A stretch of 23,581 bases of DNA. Origin: an uncultured Bilophila sp. Its GTDB lineage: Bacteria; Desulfobacterota; Desulfovibrionia; Desulfovibrionales; Desulfovibrionaceae. Under the pieces are notes generated by a model that saw nothing but the letters and a program-made list of their open reading frames with translations, ran no database searches and was not told the DNA's origin. The stretch's first letter is position 1. Each line of letters begins with the position of its first letter. Position numbers and translations under genes: made by a program. Shown in pieces: positions 14,430 to 21,851 of this stretch. The stretch covers positions 1-23,581 of the forward strand of contig CAJUHZ010000040.1 of NCBI GenBank assembly GCA_910585945.1. The letters are read 5' to 3'.

Positions 14430-14437
14430 GCATCCAA

Positions 14438-14513
14438 GTATTCCTTCCTTCTCCATACGGATCTTCCTTCAACCCCACACGGCCCGCTGTTTCCGGCGGG
14501 CCGTTCTGGTTTT
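14438..14513 (+). ncRNA. Candidate sigma-54-dependent small RNA
   Basis: No open reading frame with a ribosome binding site lies between the sigma-54 start point and a terminator-like hairpin 40-65 bases downstream. A transcript of about 75 nt would have a C/U-rich single-stranded 5' half with repeated UUCCUUC-type motifs (14441-14452, 14463-14470), then the hairpin. C/U-rich stretches of this kind can pair with Shine-Dalgarno sequences, as in several known regulatory RNAs. The alternative is a leader of the downstream SEC-C gene with readthrough. This is an inference from promoter and hairpin only. Confidence 0.4.
14479..14513 (+). terminator. Terminator-like hairpin after the sigma-54 start
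   Basis: The 9-bp arms at 14479-14487 and 14496-14504 (ACGGCCCGC/GCGGGCCGT) extend by a wobble and a further pair to a TTTC tetraloop. The run that follows, TCTGGTTTT, is an imperfect U-tract, so termination may be partial. Confidence 0.6.
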
Positions 14514-14525
14514 GCGCCGTGGCGC

Positions 14526-14554
14526 TTGACGGGTCATGCGCAAGATCGTAGGGT
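14526..14554 (+). promoter_or_regulatory. Possible sigma-70 promoter of the SEC-C gene
   Basis: TTGACG (14526-14531), a 17-base spacer and TAGGGT (14549-14554) lie downstream of the hairpin. The -10 is a weak match. It would give a leader of about 80 nt for the gene at 14641. Confidence 0.4.
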
Positions 14555-14640
14555 CACGCCCTCATTACAATACCCCCGTTCTCAGCGGGCTGGAACCGCG
14601 CTCCCGGCGGAGTGTACGGAAAAAACATTCTGGAGGAAAC

Positions 14641-15129
14641 ATGTCCCTCTGTCCCTGCGGCTCCGGCCGTGATCTGGAAGATTGCTGCGGCCCCTACATT
14701 GAGGGCGTTGCCCCCGCGCCTACGGCCGAGGCGCTCATGCGTTCACGCTACACCGCGCATACCCTCGGCAAATACGATTATCTGGATGAAACGGTTCACC
14801 CGGATATCCGGGACGAATCCGATCATGCTGAAATGAGCAAGTGGTCTCAAAGCGTGGAGTGGCAGGGCCTCGACATTCATTCGGTCAAGGATGGGGGAGC
14901 GGATCAGGATACCGGAGAGGTGTCTTTCACCGCGCGTTATGCAGTGAGCGGCATGCCTCGTGAACTGCGCGAGGATGCCTTCTTCCGGCGTGAGAACGGG
15001 CGCTGGTTCTATGTGGACGGGGTGGTGCACGGGCACGAGCCTGTGCGGCGCGCCACGCCCAAGATCGGACGCAATGAGCCTTGCCCCTGCGGGAGCGGCA
15101 AGAAATACAAGAAATGCTGCGGGCGCTGA
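14641..15129 (+). CDS. YchJ-family protein with two SEC-C zinc motifs
   Basis: The 162-residue protein opens with MSLCPCGSGRDLEDCCGPY and closes with NEPCPCGSGKKYKKCCGR, two SEC-C type Cys-rich zinc-binding motifs. Between them is the YchJ/UPF0225 domain (NTF2-like fold; TAEALMRSRYTAHTLGKYDYL, ENGRWFYVDGVV). SEC-C motifs bind zinc and in SecA contact SecB and the ribosome. The role of YchJ proteins is not known. GGAGG seven bases before the ATG fixes the start, although the frame is open further upstream. A strong terminator follows the gene. Confidence 0.92.
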   Translation: MSLCPCGSGRDLEDCCGPYIEGVAPAPTAEALMRSRYTAHTLGKYDYLDETVHPDIRDESDHAEMSKWSQSVEWQGLDIHSVKDGGADQDTGEVSFTARYAVSGMPRELREDAFFRRENGRWFYVDGVVHGHEPVRRATPKIGRNEPCPCGSGKKYKKCCGR

Positions 15130-15188
15130 CGCCGTCCGCCTCGCCTTGCAACGTCTCGCGTTACGGGCTTGCCCGGCGCGACGCTTTT

Positions 15189-15217
15189 GGCCCTCTTGCG
15201 AGGGCCTTTTGTTTTTT
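15189..15217 (+). terminator. Rho-independent terminator after the SEC-C gene
   Basis: GGCCCTC (15189-15195), loop TTGC, GAGGGCC (15200-15206), then TTTTGTTTTTT. The U-run is on the plus strand only. It touches the stop codon of the convergent lptD. Confidence 0.9.
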
Positions 15218-17642
15218 AGTCAAAAATACCGGGCAGTTCAACCATCAGCGAATAGCTTCTGTCATAGCCGTCATACCGGTAGGTCCCGATAATCCGATAG
15301 CATTGCGCCTTGTAGGCGACTTCAATGTGCTGATCGTAGGCTTTGCCGGTGGAACCGCCTTCCCGCATATTTCTGTAGTCGTCAATGGAGATGGACCACT
15401 CCGGCGAAATATTCAGTTTCAGGTTGTTGTGCAGAAGGCGGAGTGAGGAGGTCAGTTGCACATCGTCCCAGTCGTCGTACTGGAACTTGCGACGATAGTC
15501 ATAATACTTGTCACGGAAGCTGACCCCAAGACCCCACTCCACCCAGGGCGCGTATGTGAAGTAAAGATTGTGATCCGCTCTGGTCAGGGAACCGTCGTAG
15601 GCGGAAACATAGGTTTTGGAATTGTAGGACAACCAGGAGAAAGGATAGAGATCCAGTTCCGAAAAAATGTCCATGAACGGGCGGTTGCCGAATTGTTCCG
15701 TATAGCGGGTGCGGCCTTCCTCTTCAAAGTCGTAGCCGCTTTCCAGACGCCAGCGCATGATATCCTGATAGCGGTTGGAGCGCTGATATTCCCGCTTGTC
15801 TTCCTCGCCGGACGCGGTGATCATGGTTCCCTTGCGGGTAAGGATGTTGGTGATGGAGTACGTCAGTTCGTTGGTGGGCAAGATACGGTCGTTCATGACA
15901 TAGAACGGGTTTTTGTCCTGATCGACCTGGGGGATGCGGCTGTACCTGATCCGGGGCTGCACTTCGTGGCGAAGGGCCGTCCAGGTGGTTGTGCCCACAT
16001 TTTCTTCGGAAAGGGCGGGAGCGGAGCCGTCGCCAAGTCGCCATATCCGGCTTGCCTCGGTGTAGCCCTGGATATCCATTTCCAGCATGGTGCGGGATTC
16101 GCCCGTCTGGCGGGGATTGGTCGGATCCGGATTGTACAGGGCCAGGGGGCTGGTGTGCGCCTTGCGCTCCGTATTGTAGTACGTCTGGCGCAGACCCACT
16201 GTGCCGATGATGGACCCGAAGCGCATTCCCAGCGGCAGGCTTATCCGTGGGTACAGCTCCGAGCGCCAGCCGGAGGTGCCTTCGGCGCGGTACATGTAGC
16301 CGGTTCCAAACTGGGCTTCAAGTTCGAGCGGGAAGTTTTCCACAAGACGTCCCTTGTACAGGAAGACGTCAAGCTGGGGGAGTTGCTGTACAAGCTGATC
16401 CTGATTGTGCGGCCTGTTCCCGTGCCCCAGGGAAGGATCCTGCTCGTAGCGAAAGCCCGCGACAACGCCTATGCGGTCCCAATCGTTGCTGATGAGGGCG
16501 GCGCTGACCCGGTTTTGATCGTCTTCCTGCAAGTCGCGGCCAAACATGTTGAAGAGCATGGAGCGCGAACGGCTGAAGCCGAGCGGTCCCTGATTGAATT
16601 CGCGCAGGTAATCCTGGTCGGAAACATAGTCGATGTTCGAGCGGTACCGCCAGGTGGACGCGCCGATAAAGCCGTCGGCCATGCCGCGCAGCCAGTAGCG
16701 CTCCCGATTGGTGCGCCTGAGCGAAGAGGAGTCGTAAACGCCGTCCCCGCCGCCATCCTTGTCGTACATGCCGGACGCGATAAGCCATGTTTTTTGATCG
16801 GAGAACTCGTGCGCCCGGTATTCCACGCCGGCCTGCGGGCCGATTTTTTCCATCCAGCCGCCGTAGAACGTCATGTCCCGGCTTTCGTCAATCACCCAGT
16901 AATATGGTTGCGTGTAATAGAAGCCGCGCTTGTTGCTGACCCCGTAATCGGGCGGGAGAAGGCCGGATTGCCGCGTTGTCTTGGCCGGCAGAATCATGAA
17001 CGGGGTGTACAGGATGCCTGTGTCCTTCACGTCAAAGGTGGAGTGGAAGAGCTGGGCGTAACCGTCGATTTCCACCACTGCCTGTTCCGCCTTCATGGAC
17101 CATGTCGGCGTGGGTCCGTCGCACGTGGTCACCTTGGCCTCGTTGAACGTGTACCTGTCGCCCCAGTGCTTGATGATCCGCGAACCGCTGAAATAGATGT
17201 GCGGGCCTTCGATGAAAACATGGCCGTTGGTCAGCCAGCCTGTTTTGGAACGCAGATCGAACTCGGCTTCATCCGCATGGATGTCGTCTCTTCCCATGCG
17301 CACGAAAACGTTGCCCTGCAGATAAACCCAGTTGGTATCGGCGTAATAGCGCGCAAAGTCCGCCTTGAGCACGTCGTCGCCCCGTGTGAGCACAACGCCG
17401 CCCCGGGCTTCGATGATCGTGTTCTGATTGAAGGAGGTGAGCTTGTCCGCTTCCAGATTCCAGGGAATGGAATCAGTATCTTCTGAAGGCACGGGCAAAA
17501 GATCCGAAGCCGCGAGCGCGGCCGACCAGATGCCGGAAAGAGCGAGCAGGGCAAGGCAGCCTGCCAGCAACGCCGCAAACCGCGGCGGCAGGCCAAAGCA
17601 CGACAGTGCGGAACGGACCAGGGAACGGGGGGATTGGAACAC
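15216..17642 (-). CDS. lptD: LPS-assembly outer membrane protein LptD
   Basis: LptD inserts lipopolysaccharide into the outer leaflet of the outer membrane. With the GTG start it has 808 residues: a signal peptide with hydrophobic core about 24-40 and ALA cleavage near 45, then an LptA-like (OstA) jellyroll of about 130 residues (WNLEADKLTSFNQNTIIEARGGVVLTRGDDV and following). A long beta-barrel rich in Tyr, Trp and Arg completes it. Only two Cys remain in the mature part, Cys174 and Cys781, suggesting one periplasm-to-barrel disulfide rather than the two of E. coli. GTG 17642 is preceded by AGGAAG six bases upstream and gives a compact signal sequence. ATG 17738 would add 32 residues and lacks a good site. 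The partner gene lptE is not in the window. Confidence 0.92.
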   Translation of the reverse strand: MFQSPRSLVRSALSCFGLPPRFAALLAGCLALLALSGIWSAALAASDLLPVPSEDTDSIPWNLEADKLTSFNQNTIIEARGGVVLTRGDDVLKADFARYYADTNWVYLQGNVFVRMGRDDIHADEAEFDLRSKTGWLTNGHVFIEGPHIYFSGSRIIKHWGDRYTFNEAKVTTCDGPTPTWSMKAEQAVVEIDGYAQLFHSTFDVKDTGILYTPFMILPAKTTRQSGLLPPDYGVSNKRGFYYTQPYYWVIDESRDMTFYGGWMEKIGPQAGVEYRAHEFSDQKTWLIASGMYDKDGGGDGVYDSSSLRRTNRERYWLRGMADGFIGASTWRYRSNIDYVSDQDYLREFNQGPLGFSRSRSMLFNMFGRDLQEDDQNRVSAALISNDWDRIGVVAGFRYEQDPSLGHGNRPHNQDQLVQQLPQLDVFLYKGRLVENFPLELEAQFGTGYMYRAEGTSGWRSELYPRISLPLGMRFGSIIGTVGLRQTYYNTERKAHTSPLALYNPDPTNPRQTGESRTMLEMDIQGYTEASRIWRLGDGSAPALSEENVGTTTWTALRHEVQPRIRYSRIPQVDQDKNPFYVMNDRILPTNELTYSITNILTRKGTMITASGEEDKREYQRSNRYQDIMRWRLESGYDFEEEGRTRYTEQFGNRPFMDIFSELDLYPFSWLSYNSKTYVSAYDGSLTRADHNLYFTYAPWVEWGLGVSFRDKYYDYRRKFQYDDWDDVQLTSSLRLLHNNLKLNISPEWSISIDDYRNMREGGSTGKAYDQHIEVAYKAQCYRIIGTYRYDGYDRSYSLMVELPGIFD

Positions 17643-17855
17643 GGCAAACTTCCTGTTGCATCCGGGCTTCTGACGAACTACAAAGGCATGTCTTGACGGG
17701 GACTGTTTCAGACTTTTTCCAGAAAAAGTCTTTATCATGCTTTTCCCGCAAAAAAAAGCCCTTGAACAGGGCGCGGCCGGGAAAAGAGGCGGTTCGGGAA
17801 GGTTCCTGCGAGGGATGCGGCTGGCCCGGTCCGGGCCGCGAACGGAGGAACATGT
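17643..17855. other. lptD-alr divergent intergenic region with two hairpins
   Basis: Two perfect inverted repeats are present: 17710-17718/17723-17731 (AGACTTTTT CCAG AAAAAGTCT) and 17823-17829/17831-17837 (GGCCCGG/CCGGGCC), the second just before the alr ribosome binding site GGAGG (17844-17848). The first might be a leader structure for either direction. Promoters for the two genes presumably lie here, but no convincing -35/-10 pair was picked out. Confidence 0.45.
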
Positions 17856-19037
17856 ATGGTTTCAAGCGCCGTTACGGTCACTGTGCGCCCCGAACATCTG
17901 CGGCACAACCTGCGCGCGTTGCGGATGCGGCGTCCCCTGCTCATGCCCGTGATCAAGGCGGATGCCTACGGTCACGGCGCGGCGGCTGTCGCGCGGGTGC
18001 TGGCCGGGGAGGGCATTGACCACATGGCCGTCGGCACGGTGGGGGAGGGCGCGTTTTTGCGGCGGCAGGGGCATGACGCCTTTCTGCTCGCCCTGCTTGG
18101 TCTGATACATGATGAGGACGCAGCGCTCGCCGCCGCCTGTCGCATCACGCCCCTTGTGCATGATGCCGAAAGTCTTGCGCGTTGCGCGGCGCAGGCGCGA
18201 TCCGTTTCGGCCGCTTCCCCCCTGTCCGTTGCCGTCAAGTTCGACACCGGCATGTCCCGCCTGGGATTCCCCGTGGAGGACGCGCCGGCGGTGGCGGAAT
18301 GGCTGCGAGGCCTGCCCGAGGTCAAGCCCGTGCTTGTCATGTCGCACCTTGCCGCTTCCGATGATCCGCGGCACGACGCCTTCACGGGGGAGCAGGTTTC
18401 CCGTTTCGGGCGCGCCGCGGGCGCGTTGCGCGCTGTTTTCCCCACGATCAAAACATCCCTGACCAATTCTCCTGGGCTGCTTGTCTGGCCTGATTGCGCC
18501 GGGGATCTGGCGCGGCCGGGGCTTGCCCTGTACGGCGGCAACCCGCTGCACGGAACCGAACGGGCGGAACTGGGAGCCGGGCTGTTGCCGGTCATGGAAG
18601 TCACGGCGCCGGTGCTTTGCGTCCGCCATGTGGCGGCGGGGGCCTGCATCGGCTACGGCTGCTCGTTCCGCGCGCCGCGTCCCATGCGCGTGGCGGTTGT
18701 CGGCGCGGGCTATGCGGACGGTTATCCCCGCATCCTGGCCCGCCGGGCGGCGGTGGTCATCCGCGGGGAGCGCGCGCCGCTTGTGGGGCGCGTCTGCATG
18801 CAGATGTGCATGGTCGACGTGACCCATATCGCGGAAGTCGCGTCGGGCGATATGGCGTATCTGCTCGGAGGCGTCGGCGCGCAGGCTGTCCGGCCGGAAG
18901 AGCTTGCCCACTGGTGGGGGACCGTGCCCTATGAAGTCTTCTGCATGTTGGGGCGCAACCGGCGTCGTCTGGACGGCGGCGCCGAAACGTGGCGAAACAG
19001 CGCCGTTTTCCCTGGCGCTCTGCGAGAATCATTGTGA
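17856..19037 (+). CDS. alr: Alanine racemase
   Basis: This PLP enzyme converts L- to D-alanine for peptidoglycan. The 393-residue protein carries Lys34 in VIKADAYGHG (Schiff base to PLP), Lys128 in VAVKFDTGMSRLG (position of the carbamylated Lys), Tyr267 in IGYGCSFRAP (second catalytic base, from the partner subunit) and GYADGYPR. The usual GRVCMD motif reads GRVCMQMCMVDVT, with Gln316 where most members have Asp. GGAGG lies seven bases before the ATG. The length is slightly more than the typical 360-375, with an unconserved tail after GRNRRRLDGG. The stop overlaps the start of the following glycosyltransferase by four bases. Confidence 0.93.
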   Translation: MVSSAVTVTVRPEHLRHNLRALRMRRPLLMPVIKADAYGHGAAAVARVLAGEGIDHMAVGTVGEGAFLRRQGHDAFLLALLGLIHDEDAALAAACRITPLVHDAESLARCAAQARSVSAASPLSVAVKFDTGMSRLGFPVEDAPAVAEWLRGLPEVKPVLVMSHLAASDDPRHDAFTGEQVSRFGRAAGALRAVFPTIKTSLTNSPGLLVWPDCAGDLARPGLALYGGNPLHGTERAELGAGLLPVMEVTAPVLCVRHVAAGACIGYGCSFRAPRPMRVAVVGAGYADGYPRILARRAAVVIRGERAPLVGRVCMQMCMVDVTHIAEVASGDMAYLLGGVGAQAVRPEELAHWWGTVPYEVFCMLGRNRRRLDGGAETWRNSAVFPGALRESL

Positions 19038-20212
19038 ACGCGTCTTCTTTCGCTCCGCTCAGAACGCTTCAGGTGGTCAATGTCCGCTGGTTCAATGCGA
19101 CGGCCTGGTACGGCCTGAAACTGGCGCATCTGCTCAGGCGGGCGGGGCACGAATCCCATGTGGCCGCCCTGGCGGAAACGGACACGTTCCGCAAGGCCGA
19201 GGCGCTGGGGCTTGATCCTGTTCCGCTTCCGCTGAACGCCACAAATCCTTTGACCCTGCCCGCCCTGTGGGCGAAGATGCGGCGTCTGCTGCGCGACGTC
19301 CGCCCGCATGTCGTCAATTGTCACCGTGGGGAATCCTTTGTTTTCTGGGGGCTGTTGAAAGAGCGGGGGCAATACGCGCTGGTGCGTACCCGCGGGGATC
19401 AGCGCCTTCCGAAAAAAAATTTGCCGAATCGGCTGTTGCACGCTCACGCTGCTGACGCCGTGATCGCCACCAACAGCGTTATGGCGCGGCATTTCATCCA
19501 CGGCATGGGCGTGCCCGCGCCGCGCGTTCATACGATTTTCGGCGGGGTAGACACTGCGCTGTTCCGCTTTGATCCCGCCGGACGGGCTGCTGTCCGCGCC
19601 CGGTACGGCTTTGCCGATGATCACTTTGTCGTGGGCCTGCTCGGACGCTTTGATCACGTCAAGGCGCAACGGGAAACGTTGCTTGCCCTGGGGCGGCTGA
19701 TCCGGGCAGGATTTTCGCGTGTTCGCCTTCTTCTGATCGGTTTTCCTACCGCCGTCAGCGGGGAACAGGTGGAAAGCTGGATTCGAGAGGCGGGCGTGGC
19801 CGGGCATGTGGCGATCACGGGGAAGGTGGAGGACGTGCCGGCCTGCCTCTCCGCGCTTGACATGGGCGTTGTTCCCTCGCTCTGGTCCGAAACCATCGCA
19901 AGGGCGGCGCTGGAGATGATGGCCTGCGGACTGCCCCTTGTGGCCACGTCTGTGGGCGTGATGCCGGATCTGCTGCCGCGGGAAGCCTTGATCGCGCCGG
20001 AAGGCTGGCGCTCTCCGGCTGTGCTGGCGGCGGCATTGCCCGAGGCTCTGGCCGCGATGGTGCGCCGGGGGATGGAGTCGCCCGAGTGGCTCAACGAGCT
20101 TGCCCGGCGCAATGTGGAGCGGATAGCGACTCTGCGGGACGAGGATTTTCTTGAGCAAAGTCTGGCCGTCTATGCGGAGGCGCTGCAACGGAGGGGCCTC
20201 CGGATGCGGTGA
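19034..20212 (+). CDS. GT4-family glycosyltransferase
   Basis: The 392-residue GT-B fold glycosyltransferase has an N-terminal acceptor domain (LQVVNVRWFNATAWYGLKLAHLLRRAGHE) with Gly/Trp-rich loop and VNCHRGES. A C-terminal nucleotide-sugar domain starts near VVGLLGRFDHVKAQ (about residue 195). The E-x7-E motif SETIARAALEMMACGLPLVAT is present, with VGVMPDLL after it. These residues place it in family GT4, which is retaining. Acceptor and sugar are not predictable. The GTG start overlaps the alr stop in GTGA. The frame opens further upstream inside alr but without support. Overlap with alr suggests an envelope-sugar role in the same transcript, perhaps LPS or another surface glycan. Confidence 0.88.
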   Translation: MNASSFAPLRTLQVVNVRWFNATAWYGLKLAHLLRRAGHESHVAALAETDTFRKAEALGLDPVPLPLNATNPLTLPALWAKMRRLLRDVRPHVVNCHRGESFVFWGLLKERGQYALVRTRGDQRLPKKNLPNRLLHAHAADAVIATNSVMARHFIHGMGVPAPRVHTIFGGVDTALFRFDPAGRAAVRARYGFADDHFVVGLLGRFDHVKAQRETLLALGRLIRAGFSRVRLLLIGFPTAVSGEQVESWIREAGVAGHVAITGKVEDVPACLSALDMGVVPSLWSETIARAALEMMACGLPLVATSVGVMPDLLPREALIAPEGWRSPAVLAAALPEALAAMVRRGMESPEWLNELARRNVERIATLRDEDFLEQSLAVYAEALQRRGLRMR

Positions 20213-20379
20213 AAACCGGGATGCGTGTCCAGCGCGTTTCACTGCAACTCATTTCATAATTCATCCCGGACTGAATTATGAGGAACATTCGCCAGGAAAG
20301 GTGTTTTGGGGCGAGAGAACCCGGCTCTGCCGCATCAGGCTCCTGCCCGAATTGAGCACGGCACACAAAAGGAGAAATC
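20213..20379. repeat. Inverted repeats upstream of mtnP
   Basis: A 9-bp inverted repeat CATAATTCA/TGAATTATG (20255-20263, 20272-20280) lies in this intergenic region. It overlaps an alternative 8-bp pairing CCGGGATG/CATCCCGG (20216-20223, 20262-20269), so two folds exclude each other. The 14-mer TCATTTCATAATTC (20249-20262) is the exact reverse complement of 53-66 in the cbiM leader, hinting at a dispersed intergenic element. No U-run follows, so this is not a typical terminator. Confidence 0.5.
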
Positions 20380-21141
20380 ATGGGCGTAAAGATCGGCATC
20401 ATTGGAGGCAGTGGACTGGACAATCCGGACATACTGACCGAGGCGCGGGACGTACAGGCGGGTACTCGCTGGGGTGAACCGTCTTCCGCATTGCGGGAAG
20501 GGCGTATCGGCGGCGTTTCCGTCGCGCTGCTGGCCCGGCACGGCCGGGGGCACACCATAGCGCCCTCGCGGGTGAACTACCGCGCCAATATCCAGGCGCT
20601 TGTCGACTCCGGCTGCACGCACATTCTCGCCACCACGGCGGCGGGATCGCTGCGAGAGGAGATTCGCAGGGGCGATCTGGTGATTCCCGATCAGTTCATT
20701 GACTTCACACGGCAGAGAAAGATGACGTTTCACGAACATTTTACTGCTTCCGTGCCTGTCCATACACCCATGGCCGATCCGTTCGATCAAAACTTGAGGG
20801 CGGTCCTCATCGCCGGTTGCGAGAAGCGCGGCTTTCCCCACCATGTGCGCGGGACGGTCATCACCATTGAGGGACCGCGTTTTTCGACGCGGGCGGAATC
20901 ACGCATGTTTCGTCAGTGGGGGGCGGATATCATCAATATGTCTGTGGCTACGGAGGCCATTCTTGCCAACGAGGCCGCCGTGCCCTACGCGGTGGTGGGC
21001 ATGTCTACCGACTACGACTCGTGGAAGGAAGATGAAGCTCCGGTAAGCTGGGAAGAAGTTTCCCGCGTGTTCTCTTCCAATGCTGCCAAGGTGACGACTC
21101 TTCTTGTGGATGTGGTTCCCGAAATCGCGGCGCGAAGCTGA
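20380..21141 (+). CDS. mtnP: S-methyl-5'-thioadenosine phosphorylase (MTAP-type)
   Basis: This enzyme splits 5'-methylthioadenosine with phosphate into adenine and methylthioribose-1-phosphate for methionine and purine salvage. The 253-residue protein belongs to the trimeric PNP/MTAP family: IGIIGGSGLDN (phosphate-binding loop), ARHGRGHTIAPSRVNYRANIQAL, LATTAAGSLREEI, IEGPRFSTRAES and INMSVATEAILANEA. It also has GMSTDYDSWKEDE, where the Asp pair after Ser-Thr favours 6-amino (adenine) substrates. AAAAGGAGAAATC precedes the ATG, a strong site. The protein is a little shorter than human MTAP (283). No further methionine-salvage genes are adjacent, so the fate of methylthioribose-1-phosphate is not shown. 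Confidence 0.92.
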   Translation: MGVKIGIIGGSGLDNPDILTEARDVQAGTRWGEPSSALREGRIGGVSVALLARHGRGHTIAPSRVNYRANIQALVDSGCTHILATTAAGSLREEIRRGDLVIPDQFIDFTRQRKMTFHEHFTASVPVHTPMADPFDQNLRAVLIAGCEKRGFPHHVRGTVITIEGPRFSTRAESRMFRQWGADIINMSVATEAILANEAAVPYAVVGMSTDYDSWKEDEAPVSWEEVSRVFSSNAAKVTTLLVDVVPEIAARS

Positions 21142-21189
21142 GATAAGCAGCCCTTGCTTCCGCGCCTGGCGCACAGTCGTTTTAAAGAA

Positions 21190-21218
21190 AAGACCTCCGG
21201 GGAAACTTCGGAGGTCTT
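21190..21218. terminator. Hairpin between convergent mtnP and ABM gene
   Basis: Perfect 10-bp arms AAGACCTCCG (21190-21199) and CGGAGGTCTT (21209-21218). On the minus strand the stem is followed by TTTCTTTAAA, a fair U-run. On the plus strand no U-run follows. It probably serves as a shared terminator between the convergent genes, working best for the minus strand. Confidence 0.6.
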
Positions 21219-21551
21219 ATGTACAAGGATTTGTTTTTGGTTGATTTTCTGCCATGCACCTTTGCGGATCATGGGTTTATGACCTGAATATCATGGGAGC
21301 TTTGCTGTTTTTCTCCTTGAAACTGTTGCACAGGGATTTTCTGTTGTACTCTGGAGCATTTTGCGATTGAAAATATCCATTTTTCCATCGCGGCGTTGCT
21401 GTCACTTCCCTACGGAGCGGGACAGGAGCGGTAAACCGCGGTTTGCCCGCTTGTTCGGCACGGGCGGCCGCTCTCGCGGCCGCCGAGCGTTTACCCACTC
21501 ATTGGGAAAACGCTCTAGGCCTGAACTCTTTTCACGCTGCTTCGCCTGCAA
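21219..21551. repeat. Gene-free boundary region with three strong hairpins
   Basis: No gene is supported in these 333 bases. Three consecutive inverted repeats stand out: 21427-21451 (centre AAACCGCGGTTT), 21464-21471/21476-21483 (GCGGCCGC TCTC GCGGCCGC), and 21485-21515 (GAGCGTTT..CCCA / TGGG..AAACGCTC). They form a compact palindrome cluster at the junction between the GC-rich mtnP side and the more AT-rich accessory genes. The cluster may be an intergenic repeat family or a footprint of insertion. Confidence 0.55.
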
Positions 21552-21842
21552 TCACACGAGCTGCTTGAGTTTATTCACAGTCATTCTTTCCACTCTGTTT
21601 TCAATGGCTTCCACAAAAGACTGAAAATGTGGGCTTGTATTATGCTCTGCAATTGCCTCTTCAGATGCCCAAGTTTCAATGACGAAAAGGTGATCTGCAT
21701 TTTCAAGATTACATGTCAGTTCATAGCCTCTGTTGCCATCTTCCGCACGACTGCCTGATACCAGATCCTGCAATATGGGCATCAATGTATCACGCTGTCC
21801 TGGTTTCAAGATCACTTCTGCAACGATACGAATATCCGACAT
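21552..21842 (-). CDS. Antibiotic biosynthesis monooxygenase (ABM/YgiN-like) domain protein
   Basis: This is a 96-residue single-domain dimeric alpha/beta-barrel protein. The ABM pattern is clear: IRIVAEVILKPGQRDTLMPIL at the start, GNRGYELTCNLENADHLFVIETWASEEAIAEHNTSPHFQSF in the middle. YgiN-type members act as cofactor-free quinol monooxygenases and are often induced by quinones or other electrophiles. Which reaction this one performs is unknown. AAGGAG lies five bases before the ATG. The gap to the upstream hydrolase gene is nine bases, so they are co-transcribed. Codon usage is less GC-biased than in the left part of the window. Confidence 0.88.
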   Translation of the reverse strand: MSDIRIVAEVILKPGQRDTLMPILQDLVSGSRAEDGNRGYELTCNLENADHLFVIETWASEEAIAEHNTSPHFQSFVEAIENRVERMTVNKLKQLV

Positions 21843-21851
21843 GTATTCTCC

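Noticed and set aside
15456..17486. Long open frame of 676 codons on the plus strand opposite lptD
   Set aside because: It is a shadow of the lptD gene; it shows no protein family features, and the lptD translation has clear OstA and barrel motifs.
20213..20379. SAM or SAH riboswitch upstream of the MTA phosphorylase gene
   Set aside because: Neither the SAM-I/II/III nor the SAH core sequence is recognisable; only inverted repeats are seen.
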